In this document: positions 33,289 to 44,463 of the stretch, one piece after another
How the letters are laid out: each line of letters begins with the position of its first letter
Numbering within the stretch: the first letter of the stretch is position 1
Origin: Azolla pinnata
Taxonomy: Eukaryota > Streptophyta > Polypodiopsida > Salviniales > Salviniaceae
NCBI GenBank assembly: GCA_037176905.1
Contig: JBBBWG010029132.1
Span: 1-48,764 of the forward strand
Direction of reading: 5' to 3'
DNA length: 48,764 nucleotides
Translations under genes and position numbers: made by a program
The notes under the pieces: model-generated
Databases searched by the model: none
The model's input: the letters and a program-made list of their open reading frames with translations, nothing else
Told to the model about the DNA's origin: nothing

Positions 33289-34343
33289 ATGGGAGATGGG
33301 GGCAAAAAAGTATTTGTAACTGTGGGCACAACTTCATTTGATGATCTCATTAGGGCAATTGATACTCCTGAATGCAAAGCTGCGATTCTTCGGAGAGGTT
33401 ATTCCTCCCTACTGATACAAATGGGGCGTGGTTCCTACATTCCTTCTCAGGTATCACCGTATAGCATTCCAAGATATTGATGCAAGACAAATACTGAAAA
33501 CCATTTGGCACTCTTATTTATGATATTGGGATCCAAATATTTGCTGTATGCTATATGAATAAAAGTCATCATAATAGGTGCATTGTGGGATAGTGAACAA
33601 AACCATTTGGCTTGCTTATTCATGATATTGGAATTAAAAAGATGGTATGATCATTGTCCCAAGATATTTGCTTTATCCACTCATCAGATAGATACATATC
33701 CATGATGTAAACACTAAAGCAACGCATGACAAGGGTTTTGTATTTTTATGTCAATAAATATTTAGGCAAAACAGTACATATTTCCCTACATTTTTGGATT
33801 TTACTCACTACATCTGGTTTACAAAGTTATGCGAAGAGTCTTGATCTTTGATCGTTGATCCATTTTGAGTTGGTTTTCTTTCTGCAGTCTTCCAAAAATG
33901 AGTCTGGCTTGGAAGTAAATTTCTTCACATTTGCACCAAATCTGCGAGATTACATGAGCTCTGCTTCTTTAATCATTAGTCATGCAGGTAGAAATTTTAA
34001 TGGTTTGTGTATGTAACATATCTGTTATGTGGGGTTTGGCATCACAATTCACATTGGTATGTAACGTAATTTGGTAAATTACTCAGGTTCAGGAAGTATC
34101 TTTGAGGCTTTGCGGATGGGCAAACCTCTTGTAGTGGTTGTTAATGAAGCTTTGATGGATAATCATCAAGTTGAATTGGCAGAGGAGTTAGCTGAACAAA
34201 AGTACTTGTACTATGCATCTCCAAAGACACTGGTAGAGACGATTAACAACATGAACCTGGATGTGCTTGTTCCTTACAAGGCATTAAATCCCTCCCCAGT
34301 CGTCAAATCCTTGAACAAGTTTTTGGGCTTCCATGACATTTGA
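33289..34343 (+). CDS. ALG13: UDP-GlcNAc transferase catalytic subunit ALG13
   Basis: Catalytic half of the ALG13/ALG14 enzyme that adds the second GlcNAc to dolichol-PP-GlcNAc on the cytosolic face of the ER, for N-glycosylation. Three exons: 33289-33450, 33888-33987 and 34087-34343, in frame, 172 aa, normal for the family. Visible blocks: KKVFVTVGTTSFDDLIRAID at the N-terminus, LLIQMGRGSYIPS, NFFTFAPNLRDYMSSASLII, SHAGSGSIFEALRMGKPLVV (the nucleotide-sugar binding GSGS loop), VNEALMDNHQVELAEELAEQ and a C-terminal NKFLGFHD. Together these are diagnostic for ALG13. The chosen ATG gives the standard N-terminus; the acceptor at 33278 shows that at least one exon lies upstream. AATAAA at 34384-34389 is a plausible polyadenylation signal. 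Confidence 0.95.
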
Positions 34344-35178
34344 TGCAACTTGAAGAAGTTTGCTCATCAACCGAATTTCATTTAATAAATTGTACATAGT
34401 TTTATCTGGAGATTTGGTAGGCTCTACCAGATTTCTCGACATCTTATTAACAAATCAAACATGATGGCAGTAGAAGATACTGCGACTAATGGCTAGTTGA
34501 GATAAATACTGAATAGTGATGGATGTTCCTTTACAAAATCTTGTATAACAAATGAGCTAATGGAGCGAGATAACATATGAATCTGCTTAACTTTGTAATA
34601 AAAACCGTGCTTGCCCTTTCTTTGTGGAGACTCTACCATGGTACCTAAGGTCCCTGCCCACCGGATGAGCCTCCATATTTATCCTGAGCCATATTATACA
34701 CACACCATTTGAAGAATAGGGATATTCATTCATCCATCACCATGTTTTCATTCCATATCATATTTTCATACTGTGGTTACGGTGTTTATGCCACCAAGCC
34801 CGAATTTGTGTTGGTGAGTTCAAAGAACTGTGAGGTCTGTACGAGATTTGGTTGCTGCAGTATTCAGGTTAGCCCTGCAGCATTCGTACCTCAAGATCTA
34901 TTGCAAGACAGCCACATGTTGCATTACCTAACAGATAGCGCTATGTCATGTTTGATACGTTTGCTGCATCTTTCTTCTAACACATTGTTGATCGCAAATG
35001 CTCTATACACAGGCATAAAAATGTCCAGACCCAAACTTTGTTAAGAAATTTTGAAAGAATCACCTTGAATTTTTCTTCCGTTTGCTTACGCAGATTATTT
35101 TTGAGGGAAAAATCCTCCTCGGTTTATTATTTACAAAACAATTCTAAACCTGTGTTTAGAGTTTGAGAATAGGAAGAT
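34344..35178. other. Convergent 3' regions of ALG13 and the PPR gene
   Basis: The two genes end tail to tail 835 bp apart. AATAAA at 34384 serves the plus strand, and TTTATT at 35123 (AATAAA on the minus strand) may serve the PPR gene. A 111-codon plus-strand frame at 34709-35041 has no recognisable similarity. Confidence 0.5.
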
Positions 35179-37869
35179 TTAATACATATCCCCACAAGAG
35201 CACATGTTGTCTTTGAAATGATGAATGCAGGCGCTATCCCGGATAATGATTTCACGTTTCTCGACTTTTGATATGATCTTGCTAGTGTTATGGCAATCTA
35301 TACACATCCGCAAGTTTTTACTCACTCTTAGTGTGGTTCCTTGTGGAGTATTGAGAAGCCCAAAGGCTATGGCCATCTTCTCAGCATGCTCACACAATGC
35401 TGCTTCTTTCTTGCCATCTGGGAGCGGTTTCAATACCAGGTTCAAATGTGGCAAATGCCCCCGATCCATCTTTATGGAAGAATTCATACGATTCATGATG
35501 GACACCACTTCGTCACTTGCTTCTTCACCAACCACAAACTCATGAACTTTCTTGTTCACTTCTATGCAAGCAACCGCTGCCTTTTTCTTAGCACCCATCT
35601 GTTTCCTTAGCTCATCAATCCTATATGCATCACCCCACCTTCCAACATGCGCATACAGATCTGCCATGAGCACGTACCATGCCGAGTCTTCCGGATTGAT
35701 CTCCACGAGCTTCTCAAAGCATCTTAGCCCTAATTCAACTTCGCCATAGGTTTTACAAGCACTTAGTACAGCAGCCCACATTTCTTCAGATATTGAAGAA
35801 GAACCAACCATCTCTAACAGCCTTTCAGCTTCATATAATTGACCTGATTGCGATATGAGGTTGAGTATACAAGTATAATGCTGTGAGATTGGGGTTATGC
35901 CAAACTTCCCTTTCATTGCTTTTAGATAGGTGTAAGCGTCCTCTAGTTGGGATGCGTGGTTGCATGCAGTTAGAAGGCATGTGAAGGTGATAGCATCTGG
36001 GTATATATTCTCTTGGAGCATCTCTTCAAAGCATCGGATTGCCATGTTGCCCATATGGTTGATACCAAAGTATTTCATCATCAAGCTCCACGATGCTGAG
36101 TCTCGGTAATGCAAGCTATTAAAAACTATCTTTGCTTCTGAAAATGAGCCACAATCAGCATACATGCTGATGAGACTTCTACATATAAGCAAGTCTTGTG
36201 TGAGCCCATTCTTCTGTACACCACAATGGACATCCCTGCCCATATCTTGAGCTCCTCTGCTGCCACATATTCCCAATATACAAGAATATGTGACATTGTC
36301 TGGAACTAGCTTTTCTTGCTGCATTTGCTGAAAAAGCTCCAGTGCTTTTTCAGGAAATCCACACCCTGCATACCCAGTAATCAAAGCGTTCCACGAGACG
36401 ATACTTCGAGATATTATGTTATCAAACACAGTCTGTGCTTCCTCCAGAGAGCCACACTTTGAGTACATTGCGACCAAGGTATTTGATACTAGCACATCAT
36501 TCTCAAATCTGGAATCTTTGAGGTTTTGGTGGATTTCTCGGCCTTTCTTCACTGCTCCAATGCTGCCACAAGCTTTTAAGACACATGAAAAAGTGATCTC
36601 GGTTGGGGAAAGACTTGTCTGAATCATCGTCTCAAAGAGGGATATAGTCTCCTCCCCATGTCCATGTTCACTGTATCCACTGATCAGAGTATTCCAGGAA
36701 ACCACATCTGGAGCCAGTATCATGTCGAAAACCTTGTGTGCCTCTTCAAGCAAACCACACCTTGCATACATGCTCATCAGACTATTAGCAACCGATACAT
36801 CATGTCGAAAACCTCCTTTGAGTTCAATTTCATTATGGAACTCTCGGCCCATCTGTATGTCTCGGTTGATGGCACAAGCTTTCAAAATGCATACATATGT
36901 TAGAGATGTCGGGGAAATACCCTCATTTCGCATCGACTTGAAAGCGTTCAGAGCCTCTTCTCCGAAGCCGTGCTCAGTTAACTCTCCAATTATTATGGTC
37001 CAAACTACCGCATCCCTAGCCACCATTTTGTAGAACACTTCCCATGCTTCTGGAAACAGCCCAAGTTTCGCATACAGCCTGACTAAATTGCTGCCCACAA
37101 AGAGGTCCGAATCAAGATTTATTTTGCGGACCTCTCCATGTATCTGTTTACCCTTGCGTATGGCGTTAACCACACGTGCCTTTGCACGCATGTCTGTAGA
37201 ATGATTCTGAACGGCATTGTTCTTGCCATCTACTAAATCTTTGGCACCCTTATGAATGGTATCTACAAGATGTGAGTCTGCATATACCCTGTGGCCATTG
37301 TCTAATATATTATTACAGGCTTTCAGAGCACATGCATATGTGTAGGCATTCGCACTAGCACCTGCTCCTTTCATCTGATCGAAGCACTCTAGTGCTTTTT
37401 CTCCGCCTCCATGTTCGACGAAAGCTGAAATGAGCGTCGTCCATGCTACCACATCTCGATCCTGCAATCGATGGAACATTCTGCGGGCTTCAGCGAGAGA
37501 ATCTTCATCGCTGCCATCACGGGCAGCATCGGCGCATTTCGCATACATATTCAGCAATGCGTTACCGATGGAGAGGGTCCTTTCGAATCCATGGAATACA
37601 ATCTGAGCATGAATTTGTCGGCCCTGATCAAGATCCTTGAACGTCGAGCAACTCTTCAACGAGCCCATGAGCGCGTAGGGGTCGGAGTGAGCGCTTCTGC
37701 TCTCTCCGAACGAGCCGAGCCCACTGTTTGCTTTGCCGTGGCTGCCGCAAGCGATGGCGACTGGGAGCTGCATCTTGGGCCACTCGTCCTCGGCGTCATC
37801 TTCTTCGTCTTGGGACGAGGAAGGAGGGCGGAGATGGGCGGGATGAAGGGCGGAGAGCAGGGATTGCAT
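35179..37869 (-). CDS. PLS-class PPR protein with a variant DYW domain
   Basis: An intronless 896-aa frame. PPR-DYW proteins bind one organelle RNA site with their repeats and edit a base with the C-terminal DYW deaminase. Residues ~60-680 contain P, L and S type repeats, for example GNALLNMYAKC, DVVAWTTLISAFVEHGGGEK, DVVSWNTLISGYSEHGHGEE and SIVSWNALITGYAGCGFPEK. E-type motifs follow to about 770. The deaminase core has HAE at 828-830 and CIDC at 856-859 (the zinc site), then HHFKDNMCSCGDMY at the end. Departures from the canonical domain: the PG box reads KKKAAVACIEVNKKVHEFVV without the usual PGxSWIE or GDxSHP, HAEKM replaces HSEKL, and the final triplet is DMY rather than DYW. The N-terminus (MQSLLSALHPAHLRPP, then an acidic run) is only a weak targeting peptide. 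Start is the first ATG of the frame. Confidence 0.92.
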   Translation of the reverse strand: MQSLLSALHPAHLRPPSSSQDEEDDAEDEWPKMQLPVAIACGSHGKANSGLGSFGESRSAHSDPYALMGSLKSCSTFKDLDQGRQIHAQIVFHGFERTLSIGNALLNMYAKCADAARDGSDEDSLAEARRMFHRLQDRDVVAWTTLISAFVEHGGGEKALECFDQMKGAGASANAYTYACALKACNNILDNGHRVYADSHLVDTIHKGAKDLVDGKNNAVQNHSTDMRAKARVVNAIRKGKQIHGEVRKINLDSDLFVGSNLVRLYAKLGLFPEAWEVFYKMVARDAVVWTIIIGELTEHGFGEEALNAFKSMRNEGISPTSLTYVCILKACAINRDIQMGREFHNEIELKGGFRHDVSVANSLMSMYARCGLLEEAHKVFDMILAPDVVSWNTLISGYSEHGHGEETISLFETMIQTSLSPTEITFSCVLKACGSIGAVKKGREIHQNLKDSRFENDVLVSNTLVAMYSKCGSLEEAQTVFDNIISRSIVSWNALITGYAGCGFPEKALELFQQMQQEKLVPDNVTYSCILGICGSRGAQDMGRDVHCGVQKNGLTQDLLICRSLISMYADCGSFSEAKIVFNSLHYRDSASWSLMMKYFGINHMGNMAIRCFEEMLQENIYPDAITFTCLLTACNHASQLEDAYTYLKAMKGKFGITPISQHYTCILNLISQSGQLYEAERLLEMVGSSSISEEMWAAVLSACKTYGEVELGLRCFEKLVEINPEDSAWYVLMADLYAHVGRWGDAYRIDELRKQMGAKKKAAVACIEVNKKVHEFVVGEEASDEVVSIMNRMNSSIKMDRGHLPHLNLVLKPLPDGKKEAALCEHAEKMAIAFGLLNTPQGTTLRVSKNLRMCIDCHNTSKIISKVEKREIIIRDSACIHHFKDNMCSCGDMY

Positions 37870-38256
37870 AGCGGGAGAGGGAATGGGAGGTGGGTCTCGC
37901 TCGGTTCGGGGAGATCATTCCCATGTCGCGAGGATCAGGGCCGATCTTCTGCCATAGCCTCCCTACCTTTGGAGACAAGAGTCTCTAGAGAGAAGGAGAG
38001 GCAGAGACAAGAGACACATCAACATGAAAAACAACTCTTTTGTGTGTGTGTGATTCTTTCAAGAGGGAGTGAAGTGAGTGAGTGAAGGGGAGAAGTTTTT
38101 GATGATGGTGTGGGGCTATCCAAACTCTGTCGCGGAACGAGAGTGACTTCGAATCGGCGTCGATCCGATCCGATCCGATCCATCTGTTCACAGCATCGAG
38201 GGTTCCTTCGCTTGATTAGATTTTGCAGATGCTCCCGATGAGCCCTTGATGGGGAA

Positions 38257-38287
38257 AGGTTTAGGGTTTAGGGTTTAGGGTTTAGGG
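38257..38287 (+). promoter_or_regulatory. Telo-box cluster upstream of the PPR gene
   Basis: Four TTTAGGG units, with two more near 38344-38358, lie 390-490 bp upstream of the minus-strand PPR start. On the gene's own strand they read as AAACCCTAAACCC. Short and flanked by unique sequence. Confidence 0.7.
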
Positions 38288-39000
38288 AGATGGGAGATGG
38301 GAGATGGGAGTGGGCCGAAACAACAGAAACGGGGCGGAGGAAGGTTTAGGGTTTAGGTCCTCTATGGATCCTTGAACTGATTCTTATTCTTGACTATCTT
38401 CTTCTTCTTCTTCATGAACCCCCTCCGACTTTTGTTCTTTTTTTTTGTAATCAACTTACCCTACTGGTGATGGTGATGGCGATGGCGATGGCGATGGTGA
38501 TGGTGATGGTGATGGTGATACTGATGATGATGGTGGTGGTGATCACAATGATCTGCATCATTTCCTCGTCAATACCAACATTCCGATCATCAACATATCT
38601 AGAGGGCAAAGAAGCCAACGCTTCACAAGTTGAGGTTCAATCTTTCTAAAAAAAATAACAGGTACTATGCATATCCTTCATTGCCCACTATTTAATCCCC
38701 TCCTTAATCATCAATGGCATCCAGTGCACCAGGGCTTATTTTAAAGAAAGGACTCTCTAGGGTCCATAACCTTTTTTTCAAGCTCTACGAACCTCATTCG
38801 AAAAAAATAGAACTCTTCTTGATTCTGCATCATTCAACTTTTACATCATTTTTTTAACTTGGCAGCTCGGTTTTTTTTGTACATTCATTATTTACATTTG
38901 ATCTGAAGAATGCGAGGGATGCAAAATGAGCCTCTCAACTTTTGTAACAAATGTGTGCGATTTTTCAGCCGTGTAGGGCAAATTGGCTTGGGTTCATCCA
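38288..39000. other. Spacer between the PPR gene and the lipase gene
   Basis: No gene recognised. It contains a (GATGGT/GATGGC)n tract at 38466-38543 and several T homopolymers. The right end is the 3' untranslated region of the lipase. Confidence 0.5.
38466..38543 (+). repeat. (GATGGT)n microsatellite
   Basis: About 75 bp of GATGGT and GATGGC units, the same motif family as the large tract at 43.2-43.85 kb and the coding repeat in the GGCT-like gene. Confidence 0.85.
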
Positions 39001-42000
39001 TCATAAGTAGGCCGCTGAACCATTTAAGACGTCGGATGGATTGACACTCAGAATAAATGAACAGGACGACCAATTCTCAGCTTCCAGTGATACGCCCATG
39101 TAGCAAAGATGATCAGCGACACTATTGCCAGCGACAGACCTGCACAAGGTATACTTGGCTTTTTCAAATAAAAACGCCGAAAATTTCAAAAGTGACCGAA
39201 GGATTGTATGTTAGCATGTATGTATGGGTATGTATGAAACTAGTCCTCCAGTTAATAGCATTTCAAACATTATGGCCATAACTCTTTTCACCCTTTAACG
39301 AATAGGGTTCACAAAATATCTATGATTTTCCGTTTCTATGGATGAGATTCATAAACATACAGATTATGGATGAAAACAATGAAGGAAAAAAGCCCTGAAG
39401 CACCCTCATGTTTCATTAGCATTTTTCAGTGCTCGAATAGCACGAATTACTGTTGGAAGGGATGAATTTCCTACATAAACTACCCAATTAACACCCATAT
39501 ACTTGCTGGAAGGGGGGGGGGGGGTGTTAGGGGAATTTAAGTAGATCAAGAAAAATCTCATTCAAATGTCAGTGCTCGTCTAGAAGATTAATAAAGAGAA
39601 ACAAAACTACGCACAACCAGAAGGGCAAAATTTTGAATAGAGATCTAAAGTTTTACCTGCTACATGTGGGATCTTCCCCAGATCTGTCGCAGACGCGCTC
39701 AGCTTCGTAAACCAAGCTACCAAGCCGAAGTTGATAAATCCAAATCTGCAGACACAAGGTAATGGTTTTTCTCCAAACAAAGAGAAAAGCTTGAAACAAC
39801 AACAAAATTTAACAAAAAGGTTCAATATCTATAGTGCCCTGGAGATTAACGGTGACAACCCTTCCAGAAGGATTAATCATATGTCCTTTCCAATGTGAGT
39901 TGAAATGTAGAGATTATATGCTCACCTCTCTTCCAAAATGATGATATGTCCTTTGGGGGATGAGTGAGTAGTATGGAGGTAAGTGAGGAACCACGTCATG
40001 AGCATGTGTTATTCGGTACGTATTTGGTAGTAATGTGTTGAAATATTCTGCAAAGACACGATTTCCAATGCGAGGCTGCCCAAAACTCACCATCTGGATA
40101 TTTTCCATCCCATAATTTACCTACATATATGTCATCAACAAGAAAGAAAATTAAAGCCCAGTAGAGTGCACAATTTTAAACTGAAAGACAATTGCAAAAA
40201 AGATCATAGAGGCAGCTAAGTGAATGGCCAGGGTTTAAAGTTAAGAGGGTTCTAAGGGGGCTTGTTATTAAAGAGCCTAAACATGCCCCTATAATCAAAC
40301 AGATCTGCTTTTTCTTGGGATGTTTCAAACTCACCAAAATCTTAGAAGTATGATCACTTTGTTTGAACCTACCTTATCTTGAAAACCAGGAGAGAGATTA
40401 AGCTCCACTAAAACCGGAACAACAAATCTATATTTGCCATCTCCTTTCACCGCTCAAAAGTTATGTAAAAGAAGTTTAAGAGTTTTTTCAACCTTTTTTT
40501 TCTGAACAGGGATGTTTGTACCTACAAAACTCTCAATGGTGAATAAGAATCCTTTGATAGGGCACCGAAATATACATATCAGTAGCATAGTCGCATGGAG
40601 AATGAATATAAGCATGTATCGAGAAGTCATACTGTGACAAGGGCCACGAGGACTAAATCTAAAATGAATAGTGATTTGGCTCTCAGAGAGATCCAAAAAC
40701 AGTGGTTAAACTTAACAACCTCCAGGTTCGTAACTACAGAGAACATTACAAAACCATTCTTGGCTTTCCATAAATCTGGATGAATCTTTCAAAAACATAA
40801 TCATATTAAGTAACTAAATGTTTCCACAGATTTTGTCTATTAATTATTGCATACCAATAGATCCAGTGCACAAAATGCTGCCATGGCTCCTCCCATTGAA
40901 TGTCCAGTTATCATTATGTTAAGTGGATTAACCTGCTCCTTTATCGAAATTACAGCTGCAACTACCTGGGAACGAAGCGTAGTATTGTGGTATGCAGTAT
41001 AAAATCCTCGATGTACCTGCATGTTATATCACATGTATTCGTTCATCGAAGGTTACTCTTTTGTTACCTACAATAACGAAAACCCATAGCTTACCATTGC
41101 ACCAGTGACACCAGGGTAGTTTAAATCGAGCTGTTTGAAATACAGATCTTCTATCCAATTCTGAATACTATATACAGAATAAAAACGAAATTAATCACTG
41201 CAAATTATATTTTTATGCCAACTCAATTCATCATACAAACCTATTCTCCTGAGTTCCTCGAAAAGCAATCACTATTGCATTCAAGTCTTCAGCCATCCCA
41301 ACAAAAGCCTAGGATAAACATCCTTCATTATCTAAGTTCTCGCTTCTTTAACTCAATCATGTATGCCGATGTAACAAGTCACACTGTCTTATACCTGCAG
41401 GCAATGTTGAACATCTACAACGAGCTCCACAAGTTTAAACCCCTGCACAGGCCCGAAAATAAATATATATATACAGAAGTAATAAAAATGTATGGACCTT
41501 TACAATACATCAGAAATAGCAGTGGTGGCTTTACTTTGGTGAGACCAGTGCACCGTGAACAATTCCATGCAAAAAGAGAATCCAGATCATTTATATATAC
41601 CTGAAAAAAATCCAGTTAGAAAGGTAATGATTGAACTATTTGTACAAACCATCAATAAACATTGTACCGAATTGAAGAAAAGAAGTTACAAGAGTTGCAT
41701 GCACAAAATAAGCTGAATTCAGAATGGATGTAGCACAATGTATGCTGAATTCACAAAACTTCTCTTATGGACCAAACCAGAAAGAATGAGCTAGAAAAAT
41801 GCCATTGTAAGTATACATACACATTAGTGCGTGGACACATATGTGCTCGTGAATATATGCAGGTATATTTGCATTTATGTATGTGCATACAGGTTCCGGG
41901 GATCTTGTGCAAGTGCATCAATTGAAGTTCCTTCACCAATTCTCTGTCTATTAATAATCTGATAGTAGATAACACACACTCAACACACACGCACATATAT

Positions 42001-42928
42001 ACACATAAAACGAATGTTTCTCTTCCAAAAGATACACACCACTGAGGAATACTCCACAAGTATCCGAGCCAAAGTATGATTGTATTGAAAACTAGAATCG
42101 GGTTCAACTGACAGCAAGGACCCAAAACCTGTGCAGAAGAAAGGATTTGTTGGTAGAGGAACAAAGGGGTAAACGAAGATACAGTGCAAGAAATTTAAGG
42201 AAGCGGTTTAAAAGAGACAGAGATATTGTTTTCGAGAATACAGAAAACATGAAGGAAAAGCAAAACATAGCAAACATGGAGCATCAACTCAAGTTCCTGG
42301 GAAATTTGATTGAAGCTTGGAGATTGAAAACGCCTTTGAGAGGTGGAAGAAAATCCGCTATCAAATAAAAAATGGAACTTTGACGGAAATGGAACGAATC
42401 GGGTAATCATGGGAAAAAAAAAAGAGAAATTTAAAGAAAAGGAAATGGAGATGTTTTGAGTGAAAGATTCAACAAAAACAGATTCTTCAAGTTTTTCTTT
42501 TTTGAATTAGCTTATTGAGCGATGTTCTAGCTAATATATCCTTTCTTGGGAATGGCAACAGTTTGTCCAGACTAAACCATAAAATTCATTACTATGAGAT
42601 TAAAATGCAAGAAAATTTACAGAGAAATACAATGAGAAAAAAGAGATGGGGGACAAAACGGGCCAGAAACATAGAGTCAAGGGAACAAAGATCCACTGAC
42701 CTCAGGAAGTTTCTTCAAGAACCAAGAATACAGAAAGAAATAAACGGATGCAGTATATGGGTGTGTACCTTGAGAGGAGGGAATGACAAGAAACGGAAGA
42801 AAAATGAGAAGAATGGAGAGGAGGATCCAAGCGCTGGATATAGAAGAAAATATCGTGCTGCATCTTCTTCTGATCGATCCTCTGCCTCCTGCTCCAGCTC
42901 CTGCTTCTGCTGGGGATGTTGGGTTCAT
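39001..42928 (-). CDS. Class 3 lipase (alpha/beta hydrolase), membrane-anchored or secreted
   Basis: Ten exons on the minus strand: 42769-42928, 42040-42128, 41535-41600, 41395-41442, 41241-41308, 41095-41167, 40855-41016, 39926-40120, 39657-39745, 39001-39139; frames join to 362 aa. Residues ~35-52 (AWILLSILLIFLPFLVI) form a signal peptide or anchor. The mature part has YNHTLARILVEYSS, DLDSLFAWNCSRCTGLTK, LVVDVQHCLQ, AIVIAFRGTQ, NWIEDLYFKQLDLNYPG, HRGFYTAYHNTTLR and the nucleophile elbow ITGHSMGGAMAAF (Ser208), then VSFGQPRIGNRVFAEYF and HAHDVVPHLPP (Asp264). GEDPTCSR and DHLCYMGV (His327) complete the catalytic triad. The pattern matches the Arabidopsis At5g18640 type of class 3 lipase. Substrate is unknown; acylglycerol hydrolysis is inferred. 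The C-terminus runs about 30 residues beyond DHLCYMGV without clear similarity. Confidence 0.93.
39512..39524 (+). repeat. Poly-G run of 13
   Basis: Thirteen G in the last intron of the lipase gene (poly-C on the sense strand). A likely site of length error in sequencing. Confidence 0.8.
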
Positions 42929-43203
42929 GGGCGCCCCCGCTGGATGGCTTTCATGAATGGACGAATGAACGAAACGAAGCTACCGGAGAGCTTGAAGGAT
43001 TCGGGGGGGAGGTTCCTTACGCTGAAGCCTCGCTGAATGGCGCCCTTGTCTCTCACTTCTGCTGCCCTGCGGCTTCGCTTCCAGTAGCTAGCGGTTTCCT
43101 CGCTAAGCGAACGACTCAGAGACCGACACAGAGACAGAGGGAAAAGCGTCGCTTCTTTCGTTGCAAGAAATGCCCACCAAGGTTCATGTCTCTCTGACCC
43201 ATA

Positions 43204-43856
43204 AGAAGAAGAAGATGATGATGATGATGGTGATGATGATGATAGCGGTGGGGATGATGGTGGTGGTCATGGTGATGATGGCGGTGGGGATGATGGTGGT
43301 GGTCATGGTGATGATGGTGATCGTGGTGATGATGATGATGGTGGTGATCGTGGTGATGATTATGATGGTGGTGATCACGAGGCCATGGATGAGGAGATGA
43401 TCATGATCATGATGGTGGCGGTGATGGTGATGGTGGTGGCGGTGAAGCCGAAGATGATGATGATGGTGGCGGTGATGATGATGATGGTCATGGTGATGAT
43501 GATGATGGTGGTGATGGTGATGGTGGTGAACTCCAAGTAGAAGAAGAAGATGATGGTGTCGATGGTGATGATGACGATGTGGATGATGATGATGCTAGTG
43601 GTGATCATGATGATGATGATGGTGGTGATGATGATGATGATTGTGATGATGATGATGATGATTATGATGAGGATGATGGTGATGCTGATGGTGATGATGG
43701 TGGTGATGGTGATGATGGTGATGGTGATGGTGATGATTATGATGATGATGGTGATGATGATGATGATGGTGGTGGCGGTAGTGATCATGATGATGGTGGC
43801 AGCAATCAGGAGGACGAGGACGAGGATGAGGATCATGGTGAGGATGATGAAGCATA
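43204..43856. repeat. Very long GAT/GGT trinucleotide tract
   Basis: About 650 bp made almost entirely of GATGAT, GATGGT and GGTGGT words with scattered variants. It is open in several frames on both strands and so mimics long proteins of Asp, Met, His, Ile or Thr; none is a gene. It lies between the divergent lipase and kinase genes. Confidence 0.95.
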
Positions 43857-43876
43857 AGAAGAAGCAGCAAATGATG

Positions 43877-44044
43877 ATGCATGTATGTATGCATGCACAA
43901 CGTATGTATGTATGCATGTGTGCATGTGTGTACGCGTGCATGCATGTGTGCGTGCGCATGCATGTATGTATGTGCGCATGCACGCATGTCCGTATGCATG
44001 TGTGCGTGTGAGCCCCACATGTATGTGTGCGTGTGCAAATGTAC
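43877..44044. repeat. Compound tetranucleotide tract (GCAT/GTAT/GTGC)n
   Basis: About 165 bp of ATGTATGT, GCATGC and GTGCGTG words, the same type of sequence as the tract upstream of QSOX. Follows the trinucleotide tract after a short spacer. Confidence 0.85.
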
Positions 44045-44079
44045 ATAATCAGAAGCTACCTTCAATCCTAGCTACGGAA

Positions 44080-44222
44080 ACAGGGGAGGAAGCACAGGAG
44101 GAGGAGAAGGAGAAGGGAGAAGGAGAAGGGAGACGGGAGAAGGGAGAAGGAGCAGGAGAAGGAGCAGGAGAAAGGAGAAGAGAAAGAGAGCAGGGAAAAG
44201 AGGAAGAAGAAGCAGGCTGGAG
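44080..44222 (+). repeat. Purine tract (GGAGAA)n
   Basis: About 140 bp almost purely A and G on the plus strand, with GGAGAAGGA as the main word. Homopurine mirror-like tracts of this kind can form triplex DNA. It lies 240 bp before the preferred start of the kinase gene. Confidence 0.85.
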
Positions 44223-44463
44223 GAGCTCCATCTCTATTGTTCCTGAGAACAGGGGGGAGGAGAAATCGGTTATGTCAGCCATGGCTCCATTCTCGCTGCT
44301 GTATCCCATCCCCTGTTCCTGCTCACACGCGATGGAAGGAACAGGGGGGGAGAGACCCGGGAGAGCCAAACCGCGATCTTCTTCCCCACATCCGCTTTGT
44401 ATCACGATCTCAAGAGGGAGGCTTGACGATCCCAAGCACCAGAGCGAGCTCGATTCTACTTGG

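Noticed and set aside
43375..44065. Long frames encoding runs of Ile, His, Met or Asp
   Set aside because: They are translations of the GAT/GGT and GCAT microsatellites, open on both strands in several frames.
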